A DNA stretch of 64,000 nucleotides from Marinomonas alcarazii (GTDB taxonomy: Bacteria; Pseudomonadota; Gammaproteobacteria; Pseudomonadales; Marinomonadaceae), in contig NZ_QKLW01000006.1 of the NCBI RefSeq assembly GCF_003208215.1, forward strand, positions 62,001 to 126,000, in the 5' to 3' direction. How positions within the stretch are numbered: the first letter of the stretch is position 1; each line of letters begins with the position of its first letter. The notes under the pieces were generated by a model that saw only the letters and a program-made list of their open reading frames with translations, had not been told where the DNA came from and made no database searches. Made by a program: the position numbers and the translations under genes. This document shows, in pieces, positions 8,692-18,048 of the stretch.

Positions 8692-10182
8692 TTATTTCAG
8701 GCTGATCCAGGTGTTTTTAAGTTCCGTGTATTTCTCTAGTGCGTGCCAAGATTTATCGCGACCATTGCCAGACGCTTTAACGCCACCAAATGGTACCGTG
8801 GTATCGCCATCACCCCATGTATTTACCCACACCATGCCCGATTCTAATTGACGGCTGACACGGTGAGCACGCCCCAAATCATTGGTCCAAATGGAAGCCC
8901 CTAAGCCGTATTTTGAATCGTTTGCCAATTCAATGGCTTCGGCTTCAGTATCGAACGTCATAACGGCTAATACAGGGCCGAAAATCTCTTCTTTAACGAA
9001 ATTCATCGTGTGGTTAGCATCCGTAAAAATGGTTGGTTTTGCATAGAAACCTTGGCCTTCTTGATAATATGGAAGGCCACCTAACGCCAATTTTGCGCCG
9101 TCAGCAATGGCACTTTCGATAAAGCCAGTCACAGTATCAAGCTGTGCTTTATCGACCATTGGACCCATTTTTGTGGCTGGGTCTAACGGATCTCCTGGCA
9201 CGTAAGTTTTCGCTGCGGCAAGCAGTTCGACCATGAAGGCGTCTTTAATGCTGCTGTGAACATACAAGCGAGAGCAGGCAATGCACACTTCACCTTGGTT
9301 GGTGAAGATGGCTGTTGCAGCACCCTTGGCTGCGGCTTGAATGTCTTTGCAGTCCTCAAAAACGATACAAGGTGATTTACCGCCCGCTTCTAGCCAAACA
9401 CGCTTCATATTCGATTGACCCGCGTATTGCATTAACAGGCCTGCAACGCGGCTAGAGCCTGTAAACGCCAAGGTGCCGATATCATGATGCAGCGCAAGGG
9501 CTTTCCCAGCGGTGTGACCAAAACCTGGGAGGACGTTGAATACGCCATCTGGAACCCCTGCTTGTGTCGCCAATTCGGCAATTCTGAGCGCGCTTAAAGG
9601 CGATTTCTCAGACGGCTTTAGAATGATGCTGTTGCCTGCCGCCAGCGCCGGCGCAATTTTCCACATCACCATCATTAATGGGTAATTCCACGGTGTGATG
9701 ATAGCGACAACACCAAGAGGTTCGCGGCTAATGAGCGCCAGATTATCTGGATTTGTTGGTGCGATTTCACCGTATAATTTATCAATGCACTCCGCTGACC
9801 AACGTAAGCAGTCGATTGAATCTGGTACATCGATACCGACCATTTCTGAAATAGACTTACCCATATCCAAAGTATCGATTAAGGCCAGTTCATCTTGGTG
9901 TTCTTCTAGCAAATCCGCCCATTTTTGTAGAATACGCTTGCGCTTGTTTGGTGCCATGTTTGACCAAACACCGCTTTTAAACGCGGCTTTGGCCGCGGCG
10001 GTCGCCAGATTCACATCGGCTTCATCACAACTCGCTACTTTTGCTAACAAGGACTCGTCCGTTGGATTAATACAATCGAACGTGTCACCGCTTTGTGCTG
10101 GTGTAAAAACACCATTGATGTAGGCGTCGGAATGCAGGCTAATTGTGTTACGAAGTGCTTGCCATTCTTGGTAAGTTTTCAT
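8692..10182 (-). CDS. puuC: Aldehyde dehydrogenase, gamma-glutamyl-gamma-aminobutyraldehyde type (PuuC/PauC-like)
   Basis: NAD(P)-dependent oxidation of gamma-glutamyl-gamma-aminobutyraldehyde to gamma-glutamyl-GABA in the Puu/Pau route. The protein has 496 residues, the length of PuuC. Visible motifs are ITPWNYPLMMVMWKIAPALAAGNSIILKPSE (cofactor site), the catalytic glutamate in WLEAGGKSP and the catalytic cysteine in NQGEVCIACSR. The C-terminal FGGVKASGNGRDKSWHALEKYTELKNTW is very like PuuC. A sequence element shared with the upstream region of the second synthetase gene lies about 90 bases upstream (see 10268-10287). Confidence 0.88.
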   Translation of the reverse strand: MKTYQEWQALRNTISLHSDAYINGVFTPAQSGDTFDCINPTDESLLAKVASCDEADVNLATAAAKAAFKSGVWSNMAPNKRKRILQKWADLLEEHQDELALIDTLDMGKSISEMVGIDVPDSIDCLRWSAECIDKLYGEIAPTNPDNLALISREPLGVVAIITPWNYPLMMVMWKIAPALAAGNSIILKPSEKSPLSALRIAELATQAGVPDGVFNVLPGFGHTAGKALALHHDIGTLAFTGSSRVAGLLMQYAGQSNMKRVWLEAGGKSPCIVFEDCKDIQAAAKGAATAIFTNQGEVCIACSRLYVHSSIKDAFMVELLAAAKTYVPGDPLDPATKMGPMVDKAQLDTVTGFIESAIADGAKLALGGLPYYQEGQGFYAKPTIFTDANHTMNFVKEEIFGPVLAVMTFDTEAEAIELANDSKYGLGASIWTNDLGRAHRVSRQLESGMVWVNTWGDGDTTVPFGGVKASGNGRDKSWHALEKYTELKNTWISLK

Positions 10183-10267
10183 ACGTAATTCCTTTCTCTG
10201 GCGTCTATCAAAAACGCTAAATGAGTTGCTATGAATCTAAACTAACTGAGCAGCGCCCTTTCTGACC

Positions 10268-10287
10268 ATATCCCCGTGGAGGTATAT
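10268..10287 (-). promoter_or_regulatory. Shared element upstream of puuC-like gene
   Basis: On the minus strand this reads ATATACC-N5-GGGGATA with an imperfect dyad. The same layout occurs at 16415-16434, where 16 of 20 positions are identical and the orientation relative to the downstream gene is the same. A binding site for a locus regulator, perhaps the LuxR-type protein at 15230-16048, is inferred. Confidence 0.45.
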
Positions 10288-10314
10288 CGTCATTTTCCTA
10301 TTGTCTTAGAAGTA

Positions 10315-10352
10315 CAAAAAATGCCTAGCGGCGCATTGCTAGGCATTTTTTG
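10315..10352 (-). terminator. Terminator downstream of the first PotF-like gene
   Basis: ATGCCTAGC (10321-10329) pairs with GCTAGGCAT (10338-10346), flanked by an A tract and a T tract. It can act in both directions, and its natural client is the minus-strand gene ending at 10382. Confidence 0.88.
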
Positions 10353-10381
10353 GTGTTTACGTTGGAATGAAAGACGGATGT

Positions 10382-11503
10382 TTAGCGTCCGGTTTTAATG
10401 TCCGTCCATAAACGTACCATCAAACGCTCGATTCTCAAGCCTCTCACCTTTTGCGCAAAGAGTTTCTTTTTCACTTCGTTGCTTGGGTAAATGCCTTCAT
10501 TACTCGAAATATCTGGGTCTTGCAGATCCATCGCGTCTAGATTTGGGTTTGCGTACGCAACGTAGTTTGAAATATCGGCAATGACTTCTGGTTGTAATAA
10601 GAAGTTAATGAACTTGTACGCCGCCTCTTTATTTTCAGCCTCTTTCGGTATGGCAAGCATGTCAAACCAGATTTGCGTACCCTCTTTAGGGATGCTGTAT
10701 TCGATGTTCACCCCGTTATCGGCTTCAATAGCACGATCTTGGGCTTGAATAACATCCCCAGACCAGCCAATGGCAACGCAAATATCACCGTTAGCCAGTG
10801 CACTGATGTACTGGGAAGAATGGAATTGCGTCACATAAGGACGTACATTCTTCAGTAATTTTACGGCGTCACTGTCTAACGCATAGTCTTGCGGATTACG
10901 GCTATTGGGGTTTTTACCCAAATAATTTAATGTTAGTGGGTACAGTTCGTCCGGTGAATCTAAAAACATAACACCACACTGTTGTAGCTTTGCCATGTTG
11001 TCTGGATTAAAGACGAGATCCCAGCTATTTACTGGCGCATCTTCACCTAAGACTTCTTTGACCTTATCGACGTTATAGCCAATGCCCGTGGTTCCCCATA
11101 AGTAAGGCACACCGTATTGGTTGCCGGGGTCAACGGCTTCAAGAAAGGACAATAATTCAGGGTCGAGGTGTTTTAGGTTGGGCAATTTGGCTTTGTCCAG
11201 TTTGCTAAATACGCCTGCTTGTATTTGACGCCCCATGAAAGACGCAGTAGGCACCACCAAATCATAACCAGAATTACCCGCCAGCAGTTTTGCCTCTAGT
11301 ACTTCGTTGCTGTCAAATACGTCTTGAATGACTTGAATACCGGTCTCGGCTTCAAATCGTTCAACGGTGTCTTCGGCCATGTAATCTGACCAGTTGAAGA
11401 ATTTTAACGTGTCGGCATAAACGGACGTTGCCGATGTGCCTAATGCACAGACCATACCCGCAATAGGTAATAATTGACGCATTTTATGGTTTTTTTGTGT
11501 CAT
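10382..11503 (-). CDS. Polyamine ABC transporter substrate-binding protein (PotF/SpuD-like), copy 1
   Basis: Periplasmic binding protein for putrescine or spermidine, 373 residues from ATG 11503. AAGGA lies just upstream and a signal peptide follows (MTQKNHKMRQLLPIAGMVCALGTSATSVYA). A longer frame to 11620 would put 39 residues before the signal and overlap puuA. The mature start LKFFNWSDYMAEDTVERFEAETGIQV, then DSNEVLEAKLLAGNSGYDLVVPT and PYLWGTTGIGYN, are family hallmarks. It lies between the synthetase and the dehydrogenase without permease genes; it may share PotGHI with the second copy at 18049. Confidence 0.9.
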   Translation of the reverse strand: MTQKNHKMRQLLPIAGMVCALGTSATSVYADTLKFFNWSDYMAEDTVERFEAETGIQVIQDVFDSNEVLEAKLLAGNSGYDLVVPTASFMGRQIQAGVFSKLDKAKLPNLKHLDPELLSFLEAVDPGNQYGVPYLWGTTGIGYNVDKVKEVLGEDAPVNSWDLVFNPDNMAKLQQCGVMFLDSPDELYPLTLNYLGKNPNSRNPQDYALDSDAVKLLKNVRPYVTQFHSSQYISALANGDICVAIGWSGDVIQAQDRAIEADNGVNIEYSIPKEGTQIWFDMLAIPKEAENKEAAYKFINFLLQPEVIADISNYVAYANPNLDAMDLQDPDISSNEGIYPSNEVKKKLFAQKVRGLRIERLMVRLWTDIKTGR

Positions 11504-11586
11504 GATTTGGTTCCTTAGTGATATCGATACTGACATTACGCAAAGCTTTTTTATCCTTGTCGCGATGCTTAGCGGATTAAAAATAA

Positions 11587-12930
11587 TTACACATTCAACA
11601 ATAGATGCTCCCGTTCCCAAGAGCTAATAACTCGGTTAAAGGTTTCGAACTCGCTGCGTTTGACACCCATATAAGCTGTGACAAAGTCATTGCCTAAGAT
11701 GTCGCATAATGGTTCACATTCTTCTAATAGACGTAGGCCTTCTTCTAGTGTTCTCGCAATTTCCACTTCGGGATAATCGGATGGCGGCTCATTATTTTTG
11801 ACCGGGTCGGTTGGTTGTAGCTTTTGCTTCATGCCTAAATAACCGCACGCCAAGGTGGCAGCAATGGCAAGATACGGGTTGGAGTCTGCGCCAGGGAAAC
11901 GGTTTTCGATGCGCGTTGCTTGTGGTGGTGCAAATGGAATGCGTAGTCCTGCTGTGCGGTTATCAAACCCCCAGTTCATATTAATGGGCGCGGCCATTTC
12001 TGGTGAAAAACGTCGGTATGAGTTAACGTTTGGCGCGAAGAAAGAAATCGCATTTGGCGTGTATTTCTGCAAACCGCCTAAATAATGGTAGAACAATTCG
12101 CTTGGTTTACCGTTGTCATCAAAGACATTTTGACCTGTTTTCGCATCGACCAAACTCTGGTGAATATGCATCGAACTGCCAGGCTCGTCTTTCATCGGTT
12201 TTGCCATGAAAGTGGCATACACACCATGTTTTAGTGCGGCTTCTCGTAAAGTGCGTTTGAACACAAACACTTGGTCGGCTAAGTCCAGTGGATCTCCATG
12301 AATAAAGTTAATTTCCATTTGCGCGGCGCCGGATTCATGAATCAAGGTGTCTACGTCCAAGCCTTGAGCTTCACAATAGCTGTACAGAGTATCAATGATG
12401 GTGTTGAACTCGTTTACCGCATCAATGCTGTACGAGCGACGTGATGTTTCGCGTTTGCCAGAACGCCCTGCTGCCGGTTTTAGTTCATAATCTGGGTCTG
12501 TATTAGGTTGGATCAGATAAAACTCGACTTCTGGCGCAATGACGGGTTTTAAGCCTTCGGCTTCATAGAGTGACAAAATATGACGCAAGATTGTACGGCT
12601 TGCCAATGGGTGAAGCTTGCCGTCGGTGGTATAACAGTCATTGATGACTTGAGCAGTGGGTTCGTCGGCCCATGGCACCATACGTATGGTGTTTGGATCT
12701 GGCTTCAACACCATGTCGCGGTCGCTGGCGTCGACAATGTCGTAGTGATTGTCGGCCCAATCCCCCGTCACACTTTGCACCAAAACGGTTTCAGGGATGC
12801 GCCCTGTCTTCTCCGCAAGGAACTTGAATGTTGGGTAAAACTTACCTCGCGCATTCCCTGTCATATCAGCTAATGTTGACTCGACTTCAGTAATTGCATG
12901 CTCTTTTAAAAAAGCTTCAAACTCTGTCAT
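11587..12930 (-). CDS. Glutamine synthetase-family gamma-glutamylpolyamine synthetase (PuuA/PauA-like), copy 1
   Basis: ATP-dependent ligation of glutamate to putrescine or another polyamine, the first step of the Puu/Pau pathway. 447 residues of the GS fold. The N-terminal beta-grasp part (VESTLADMTGNARGKFYP) is followed by the catalytic domain with APEVEFYLIQ, ESGAAQMEINF, KPMKDEPGSSMHIHQSL, NWGFDNRTAGLRIPF and NRFPGADSNPYLAIAA. It lacks the adenylylation-tyrosine region of GlnA and is shorter (about 447 versus 468). Divergent from the second FAD oxidase at 13169 over a 238-base promoter region. Substrate choice among polyamines is open. Confidence 0.88.
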   Translation of the reverse strand: MTEFEAFLKEHAITEVESTLADMTGNARGKFYPTFKFLAEKTGRIPETVLVQSVTGDWADNHYDIVDASDRDMVLKPDPNTIRMVPWADEPTAQVINDCYTTDGKLHPLASRTILRHILSLYEAEGLKPVIAPEVEFYLIQPNTDPDYELKPAAGRSGKRETSRRSYSIDAVNEFNTIIDTLYSYCEAQGLDVDTLIHESGAAQMEINFIHGDPLDLADQVFVFKRTLREAALKHGVYATFMAKPMKDEPGSSMHIHQSLVDAKTGQNVFDDNGKPSELFYHYLGGLQKYTPNAISFFAPNVNSYRRFSPEMAAPINMNWGFDNRTAGLRIPFAPPQATRIENRFPGADSNPYLAIAATLACGYLGMKQKLQPTDPVKNNEPPSDYPEVEIARTLEEGLRLLEECEPLCDILGNDFVTAYMGVKRSEFETFNRVISSWEREHLLLNV

Positions 12931-13168
12931 AACTCACCTTAAGTTGGCTGCTTAACGAACGTTTTTAAGCCGTAACGTTTTTTTACTGGCTCTTGCTATT
13001 GGGGTACTCTTTCTCACAACCCGAATAATACTTCGGTTTAAACATTATTTTACTTTGATCATTAAATCAACACCTGGTCAAAAAATAAGTTTATATTACA
13101 ATTGACACTGACTATAAATTCGATCAATCATTCGGTTATTGGGTTTTGAACTATTACAGGAGTTTTCC
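12931..13168. promoter_or_regulatory. Divergent promoter region between puuA-like and puuB-like genes
   Basis: AT-rich. It contains CCGAA-N6-TTCGG (13021-13036), TTGAT-N6-ATCAA (13055-13070), a TTGACA (13102-13107), and TGGGGTA (13000-13006), which resembles one arm of the elements at 10268 and 16415. These are dyads of the size expected for operators; no binding protein is assigned. Confidence 0.35.
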
Positions 13169-14446
13169 TTGAGCAAACATGAGCCGTCTTACTACGAAGC
13201 TACGGCAAAAGCGTACCAAAGCCGTCCTCAGTTAGTCGGGGATCACAGTGCCGATATTTGTATTATAGGTGGTGGGTTTACTGGCACTTCTGCGGCGCTT
13301 CACCTTGCTGAAGCGGGTTTTCAAGTGGTCTTACTGGAAGCCAATGAAATTGGCTGGGGAGCATCTGGGCGTAATGGTGGACAAATTTGCCAAGGCCACA
13401 ACATGGGCCACGCCGAGATGGTCAAAAAGGTCGGTAAAGACACTGCCGATGTGTTGTGGCAAACCTCGGTCGAATCGGTTGATTTGGTAAAGGAGCTGAT
13501 TGCGAAGTATCAAATCGATTGTGACCTGGCTGCTGGAGTATTGCATGTGGCGTCTAAGTCTCGTCATGCGGATGAGATTAAAGAAGCCGTTGAATACAAA
13601 CGCCAGCAACTCAATTACGAAGAAGTTGAGTTTTTGGATGCGAACGCTGTTGCCGATAAATTGGGTACAGATCGTTATCATGGTGGTGAATGGTATAAAG
13701 AAGGTGCGCACATTCACCCTCTGAACTTTGCGCTTGGCTTGGCGAGCGCTGCGGAAGCTCACGGTGCTAAGTTGTATCATCATTCCGCAGTATTGGAATA
13801 CACCGATGGCAAGCAACCTGAGGTTATGACGGCCAAAGGTCGTGTACGTTGTCGTTATTTATTGTTTGCGTGCAATGGCTATCTTGGGCATTTGAATGGT
13901 CCTGCTGCACGAAAAATCATGCCGATAAACAACTTTATTATTGCAACAGAACCGTTACCGGAAAGTGTTGCCAATCGAATTAATCCAGACCGCATTGCTG
14001 TGGCAGATTCAAAATTTGTCGTGAACTATTATCGCTTATCAAAAGACAGAAGAATGTTGTGGGGGGGCGGTGAAAACTACAGTCAGCGTTTTCCAAAAGA
14101 TATTGCAGGGTTTGTTAAAAAACATATGTTGGAAACCTACCCTGAGCTAGGCAAATACCGCATTGATTACGCTTGGGGCGGTACCTTAGCGATTACGCTG
14201 AATCGCATGCCGCATATTGCGCGCCAGCAAGAAAATATTTTTGTAGCTCATGGTTATTCTGGTCACGGAGTGGCGATGGCAACGTATGCGGGGGCGATTT
14301 TTGCCAAAGCCGTGCAGGGATCGTTAGAAACCGTGGATGCATTTGAACGGCTTCCCATGCGTGATTTTCCTGGCGGCACGTTACTTCGTTGGCCTGGTTT
14401 AGTCGCTGGGATGCTGTATTACTCAATGTTAGATCGTTTACCCTAA
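13169..14446 (+). CDS. FAD-dependent gamma-glutamylpolyamine oxidoreductase (PuuB/PauB-like), copy 2
   Basis: Same family and expected reaction as the gene at 7290. 425 residues from TTG 13169, which has CAGGAG at 13157-13162; an upstream TTG at 13139 lacks a ribosome site. FAD motif ICIIGGGFTGTSAALHLAEAGFQVVLLEA, then WGASGRNGGQICQGHNMG, and near the C-terminus FVAHGYSGHGVAMATYAGAIFAKAV followed by MRDFPGGTLLRWPGL. The two copies are clearly divergent paralogues, not a recent duplication, which suggests different substrates or regulation. Confidence 0.87.
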   Translation: MSKHEPSYYEATAKAYQSRPQLVGDHSADICIIGGGFTGTSAALHLAEAGFQVVLLEANEIGWGASGRNGGQICQGHNMGHAEMVKKVGKDTADVLWQTSVESVDLVKELIAKYQIDCDLAAGVLHVASKSRHADEIKEAVEYKRQQLNYEEVEFLDANAVADKLGTDRYHGGEWYKEGAHIHPLNFALGLASAAEAHGAKLYHHSAVLEYTDGKQPEVMTAKGRVRCRYLLFACNGYLGHLNGPAARKIMPINNFIIATEPLPESVANRINPDRIAVADSKFVVNYYRLSKDRRMLWGGGENYSQRFPKDIAGFVKKHMLETYPELGKYRIDYAWGGTLAITLNRMPHIARQQENIFVAHGYSGHGVAMATYAGAIFAKAVQGSLETVDAFERLPMRDFPGGTLLRWPGLVAGMLYYSMLDRLP

Positions 14447-14550
14447 TGTGATGAATGGCGACTGATGGGTATGTTTAGTCTTCATTGCTATGTGTATAAT
14501 TTAATCACTTTAATTGAACTTCTCTGTTTATAAGGAAGCCAATCTTTATT

Positions 14551-15204
14551 ATGGCAAATCCCCCTACGACAATGAAAACCATGCAATCTGTTTCGCCTCG
14601 TAGCGAGCCTGTGCAGTCTCGCTCCATTAAGCGCGCACAACAAATTTTAGACGTGACTAGCGAATTGTTGGAAACCGTTGGTTTGAATGATCTGAATACG
14701 GCCATTATTGCAAAAGAAGTTGGCATTTCTGTGGGATCTTTGTACCACTATTTCCCAAATAAGCACGCTATTCTCTATGCCATGGGTAAGTCTTGGCTGG
14801 ACAGTATTGAAGAAGTGCTAAAAGACATTCAGGAGTGGCGTCTGGAAGAGATGACGCTGCCCGACTTTATCGATCAAGTTGTTAATATCAATTTACGCAC
14901 TTATCGTCAGCAGCGTGCGGTATTACGTTTAGTACAAGCTATGTTTTCGGTGCAAGAGTTACGTGAATTGGATGAACGCCATGATGATATGGTCATTTCG
15001 AAAATGGCCAAGGTGTTCAAACGCTTAGGGTTAAACAAGCACATTCGGGAGCGAGAGCGCATCGCGCGTCTCTATCTAGAAGTAACACACAGTACGTATC
15101 TGGTCGTCGTAAACCAAAACGAACGTCGTGCCGCGCGCACGCTTGATGATTTAAAATTGATGTTAACCAGCGTTTTAGAACGACATCTAAACGATCCTGA
15201 ATAG
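14551..15204 (+). CDS. TetR-family transcriptional regulator
   Basis: 217 residues. The N-terminal HTH (about residues 28-75) reads RAQQILDVTSELLETVGLNDLNTAIIAKEVGISVGSLYHYFPNKHAILYAMG, the standard TetR pattern; the C-terminal ligand domain is not classifiable by eye. It follows the FAD oxidase by 104 bases on the same strand inside the polyamine locus, so local control of polyamine catabolism is a reasonable inference. Confidence 0.88.
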   Translation: MANPPTTMKTMQSVSPRSEPVQSRSIKRAQQILDVTSELLETVGLNDLNTAIIAKEVGISVGSLYHYFPNKHAILYAMGKSWLDSIEEVLKDIQEWRLEEMTLPDFIDQVVNINLRTYRQQRAVLRLVQAMFSVQELRELDERHDDMVISKMAKVFKRLGLNKHIRERERIARLYLEVTHSTYLVVVNQNERRAARTLDDLKLMLTSVLERHLNDPE

Positions 15205-15229
15205 TTGTCTTATTTGCCCGCTTTTCATA

Positions 15230-16048
15230 TTAACTTTTTTCCCTGTCTAGTGAATCTAGGTGGCTGAGGAACAAGGTGAAGATTTCCGACTGCGTTGATG
15301 TGTCTAAGCGTGCGTGGATATTTTTACGGTGTACTTTTACCGTACCGGCACTGATGCCCAGCTCGTTAGCGATGGATTTTGACGAGTGACCTTTGAGCAA
15401 CAAGCCTAAAATTTCTTGCTCGCGGGTGGTTAACACGCCATGAGCAAAGGTTTTGAGCGCGTACTTTAATGGTCCAGACCTAGATTCCCTTTCAACGAAC
15501 TCCCCTGCTTGTGTTAGCCAAAACTGACGAATCAAGGCTTCTAGCATGGGAAAAACGCTTTTCAAGTTATTCAATTCTGTTCGACGAATGGAGCCAACTG
15601 CTTTCTGACGCCCCAACGAAATCACACAGGTTGTGGTTGTGTCTAATTCCACCAAAATATTAATTTCATCGACTAAGTCAAAGTTGCGATAACACGTTTG
15701 GTAGTACTCAGTCTCCTCGAAGGAGTCTGGAGACATGTCGGCCAAACGATATACGCCCGGCGAGATGCCCTGCTGAATGGTGTTAAATAAGGGGTCTAAC
15801 AAATACGCCTTGTTCAAATACATTCGCAGGGTTTGACTTTGCTCACTTGGGTCACTTGGATGAATCAGCAGCGGCTTCAGCGTTTTTTTGTAAGTGACCA
15901 TGATAATGGTATCGAAATAGCAAATGTTGCTAAGAACTCCCTCTAACGCAATGGGAAAGCTGGGTACCCGAATGTGATTAGTGAGAGCGCCTAGGTCTTT
16001 CATTAATTCGGGTAAGGATAATTGTCCTCTTAGAGTACTTTTTTGCAT
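15230..16048 (-). CDS. LuxR-type (GerE HTH) transcriptional regulator
   Basis: 272 residues from ATG 16048, with AAGGA upstream; in-frame starts at 16069 and 16111 are possible. The C-terminal HTH is clear: LTTREQEILGLLLKGHSSKSIANELGISAGTVKVHRKNIHARL. The N-terminal about 180 residues match neither a response-regulator receiver nor an obvious acyl-homoserine-lactone domain, so it is probably a ligand-sensing regulator of unknown ligand. It is divergent from the second glutamylpolyamine synthetase and sits inside the polyamine locus, so a polyamine or aminoaldehyde signal is plausible. Confidence 0.85.
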   Translation of the reverse strand: MQKSTLRGQLSLPELMKDLGALTNHIRVPSFPIALEGVLSNICYFDTIIMVTYKKTLKPLLIHPSDPSEQSQTLRMYLNKAYLLDPLFNTIQQGISPGVYRLADMSPDSFEETEYYQTCYRNFDLVDEINILVELDTTTTCVISLGRQKAVGSIRRTELNNLKSVFPMLEALIRQFWLTQAGEFVERESRSGPLKYALKTFAHGVLTTREQEILGLLLKGHSSKSIANELGISAGTVKVHRKNIHARLDTSTQSEIFTLFLSHLDSLDREKS

Positions 16049-16590
16049 TATGTTGAAGTCCTTCCGCATGCATCGCTTGAGTGAGGTGCGGCATGAAAGT
16101 GATGAATACACAAACCATCGGCTATTTTAAATAGTGTTCTATTTGATCAAGTTTAAGTCGAGTTATTTATCGGTTTTGCTTTTATTCCTAAAATTGCTCT
16201 GCTTCTGCAAAATTTCCATCGACTTTCGCGTAATTTCTGTAGTAAAAATGAATACATAACCTGAATGATTTTTCGGCTTATGGTGTTCGAAAGTCATCTT
16301 CTCAAAACACATTAAGATGATGCTTTATTAATAAATATCAGCAAATTAGCTGAATGTGAAGAAAAGTAGTGATCTTTTTAAGCGTGATTTATATATAAGT
16401 GGTTCTATCTTTGCATATACCCACTCGGGGATAGTTACTCGCATCATTTGCTCAGGTTAAGGTGATTTATATCGGAAGAAATTGACTTAAATCCTGTTTA
16501 AGCAATATGAAAATCGAATTAAAACTCGATTATCATTTTAGAGAGCACAACTTCTTCTGCAGTAAGACTCATTTCATAAGAGAACATTCT
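16049..16590. other. 542-base divergent intergenic region, luxR-type / puuA copy 2
   Basis: AT-rich, with no credible ORF or RNA gene seen. It must hold promoters for both flanking genes. The only specific element I recognise is the GGGGATA-containing motif at 16415-16434. Confidence 0.5.
16415..16434 (+). promoter_or_regulatory. Shared element upstream of the second glutamylpolyamine synthetase
   Basis: ATATACC-N5-GGGGATA, matching the element upstream of the puuC-like gene (10268-10287, minus strand) at 16 of 20 positions. The core TACCCAC-N2-GGGGATA has the 7-2-7 spacing seen for some NarL/LuxR-type sites. It lies 157 bases before the synthetase start. Confidence 0.45.
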
Positions 16591-17925
16591 ATGTCTGATA
16601 TGTACGAAGGGAACAACGAATTTGATCTGTTTATTACAGATTTAAACGGCAATTTGCGTGGCAAGCGTATGCCCTCTAGTGGTTTAAAAAGCGTGATGAC
16701 GCAAGGGGTAAAACTGCCTCACTCAGTCATTGGGTTCGACCACTGGGGTGATGACGTTCTCGATAATGGTATGGTCTTTGAGACGGGTGACAGTGATGGT
16801 GTGTGTTTCGCTGTTCATCCTAAACCTATTTCTGTGCCGTGGGCAGAATCCGCTCGTGATCAAATCTTGGCCATGATGTACAACGCCGATGGCACACCAT
16901 TTTATCCAGACCCTCGTCAAATATTGACGCGCATTGTTAAGCGCTTTAAGGATCTCGGCTACACACCCGTTGTGGCAACAGAGCTAGAGTTTTACTTATT
17001 AGATGGTCAATCAGAAGCCAAACGCCAGCCTTCTCCTCCTATCATCGTAGAAGGCAACGGTGTGCGTTTGAATAAAACGGACTGTTACTCCATCGAAGAA
17101 ATGGATGGCTTGGAAGCGTTCTTTGCGGAAGTTCGCCGAGCGTGTGAGATCCAAGGCATTCCTGCGGACACTATTATTTCTGAATTAGGTCCTGGTCAAT
17201 TCGAAATCAACATGAAGCATAGCAACGACGCTGTTTTAGCGGCAGACCATGCGATTATGTTTAAGCGTTTGGTTAAAGGCGTTGCTCGTCAACATGACTT
17301 TGGTGCGACCTTCATGGCAAAACCCTATGCAGACAAGAGCGGCAATGGCTTCCATGTTCATTTTAGTTTACTTGATGAGCAAGGTAATAACGTATTTAAC
17401 AACGGCACAGACGAAGGCTCAGTTTTATTGCTGCAAGCGGTTGCTGGATTATTGAACCATATGTCCGATTCTATGCTGGTGTTTGCACCACATATGAACT
17501 CTTATCGCCGCTTCCAAAATGGAGCACATGCGCCAACATTTGCGAGCTGGGGCTATGAAAACCGCACTGTTGCAGTGCGTATTCCAGAAAGTGATCATTT
17601 TGCTCGTCGAATTGAGCATCGAGTGGCTGGCGCAGACGCGAATCCTTATTTAGTATTGGCAGCGGTGTTGGGGGCAGCGTTGCATGGCATTGAAACGAAA
17701 ATGTCTCCGCCACAGCCCATTGAAGGCGATGCTTATGCTATGTCGGAACGTTTTGAGCCGCTACCGAATCGTTGGGAACTGGCTTCTGAATCTTTTGCAG
17801 ACAGCGCGTTTTTAACAGAGTATTTGGGGAGCGAATTTGTGCGTGTCTATGGCGCGGCAAAAGAACAAGAACAACAAAAAATATATGGCCGTATTTCCAA
17901 TGTGGAATATGAAGCCTATTTGTAA
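16591..17925 (+). CDS. Glutamine synthetase-family gamma-glutamylpolyamine synthetase (PuuA/PauA-like), copy 2
   Basis: Second glutamate-polyamine ligase, 444 residues from ATG 16591. AAGAGAA lies upstream; an in-frame ATG at 16507 would add 28 unlike residues. Motifs: LFITDLNGNLRGKRMP (beta-grasp), ATELEFYLLDG, ELGPGQFEINMKHS, KPYADKSGNGFHVHFSLLD, WGYENRTVAVRIPESD and HRVAGADANPYLVLAA. It heads an apparent operon with potF, potG, potH, potI and an amidotransferase, so uptake and first activation step are co-expressed. Divergence from copy 1 suggests a different amine substrate, as in the multi-PauA arrangement of Pseudomonas. Confidence 0.88.
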   Translation: MSDMYEGNNEFDLFITDLNGNLRGKRMPSSGLKSVMTQGVKLPHSVIGFDHWGDDVLDNGMVFETGDSDGVCFAVHPKPISVPWAESARDQILAMMYNADGTPFYPDPRQILTRIVKRFKDLGYTPVVATELEFYLLDGQSEAKRQPSPPIIVEGNGVRLNKTDCYSIEEMDGLEAFFAEVRRACEIQGIPADTIISELGPGQFEINMKHSNDAVLAADHAIMFKRLVKGVARQHDFGATFMAKPYADKSGNGFHVHFSLLDEQGNNVFNNGTDEGSVLLLQAVAGLLNHMSDSMLVFAPHMNSYRRFQNGAHAPTFASWGYENRTVAVRIPESDHFARRIEHRVAGADANPYLVLAAVLGAALHGIETKMSPPQPIEGDAYAMSERFEPLPNRWELASESFADSAFLTEYLGSEFVRVYGAAKEQEQQKIYGRISNVEYEAYL

Positions 17926-18048
17926 AAGCGCTGCAAAGCACAGCGACATTAGAATTTAGAGCCCATCAGAGGCTTAGCTTGAATACGAAAACAACATCAC
18001 AACAGGAACCAGCCAATGTCACGTTGGCTGTATATGGGAGAACTCCAC

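Noticed and set aside
13331-13816. 161-codon minus-strand ORF inside the second FAD oxidoreductase gene
   Set aside because: It is the antisense shadow of a well-conserved gene; no ribosome site or recognisable protein.
16141-16590. Sigma-54 promoter upstream of the second polyamine synthetase
   Set aside because: No GG-N10-GC pattern resembling TGGCAC-N5-TTGCA was found, and no enhancer-binding protein is encoded nearby.
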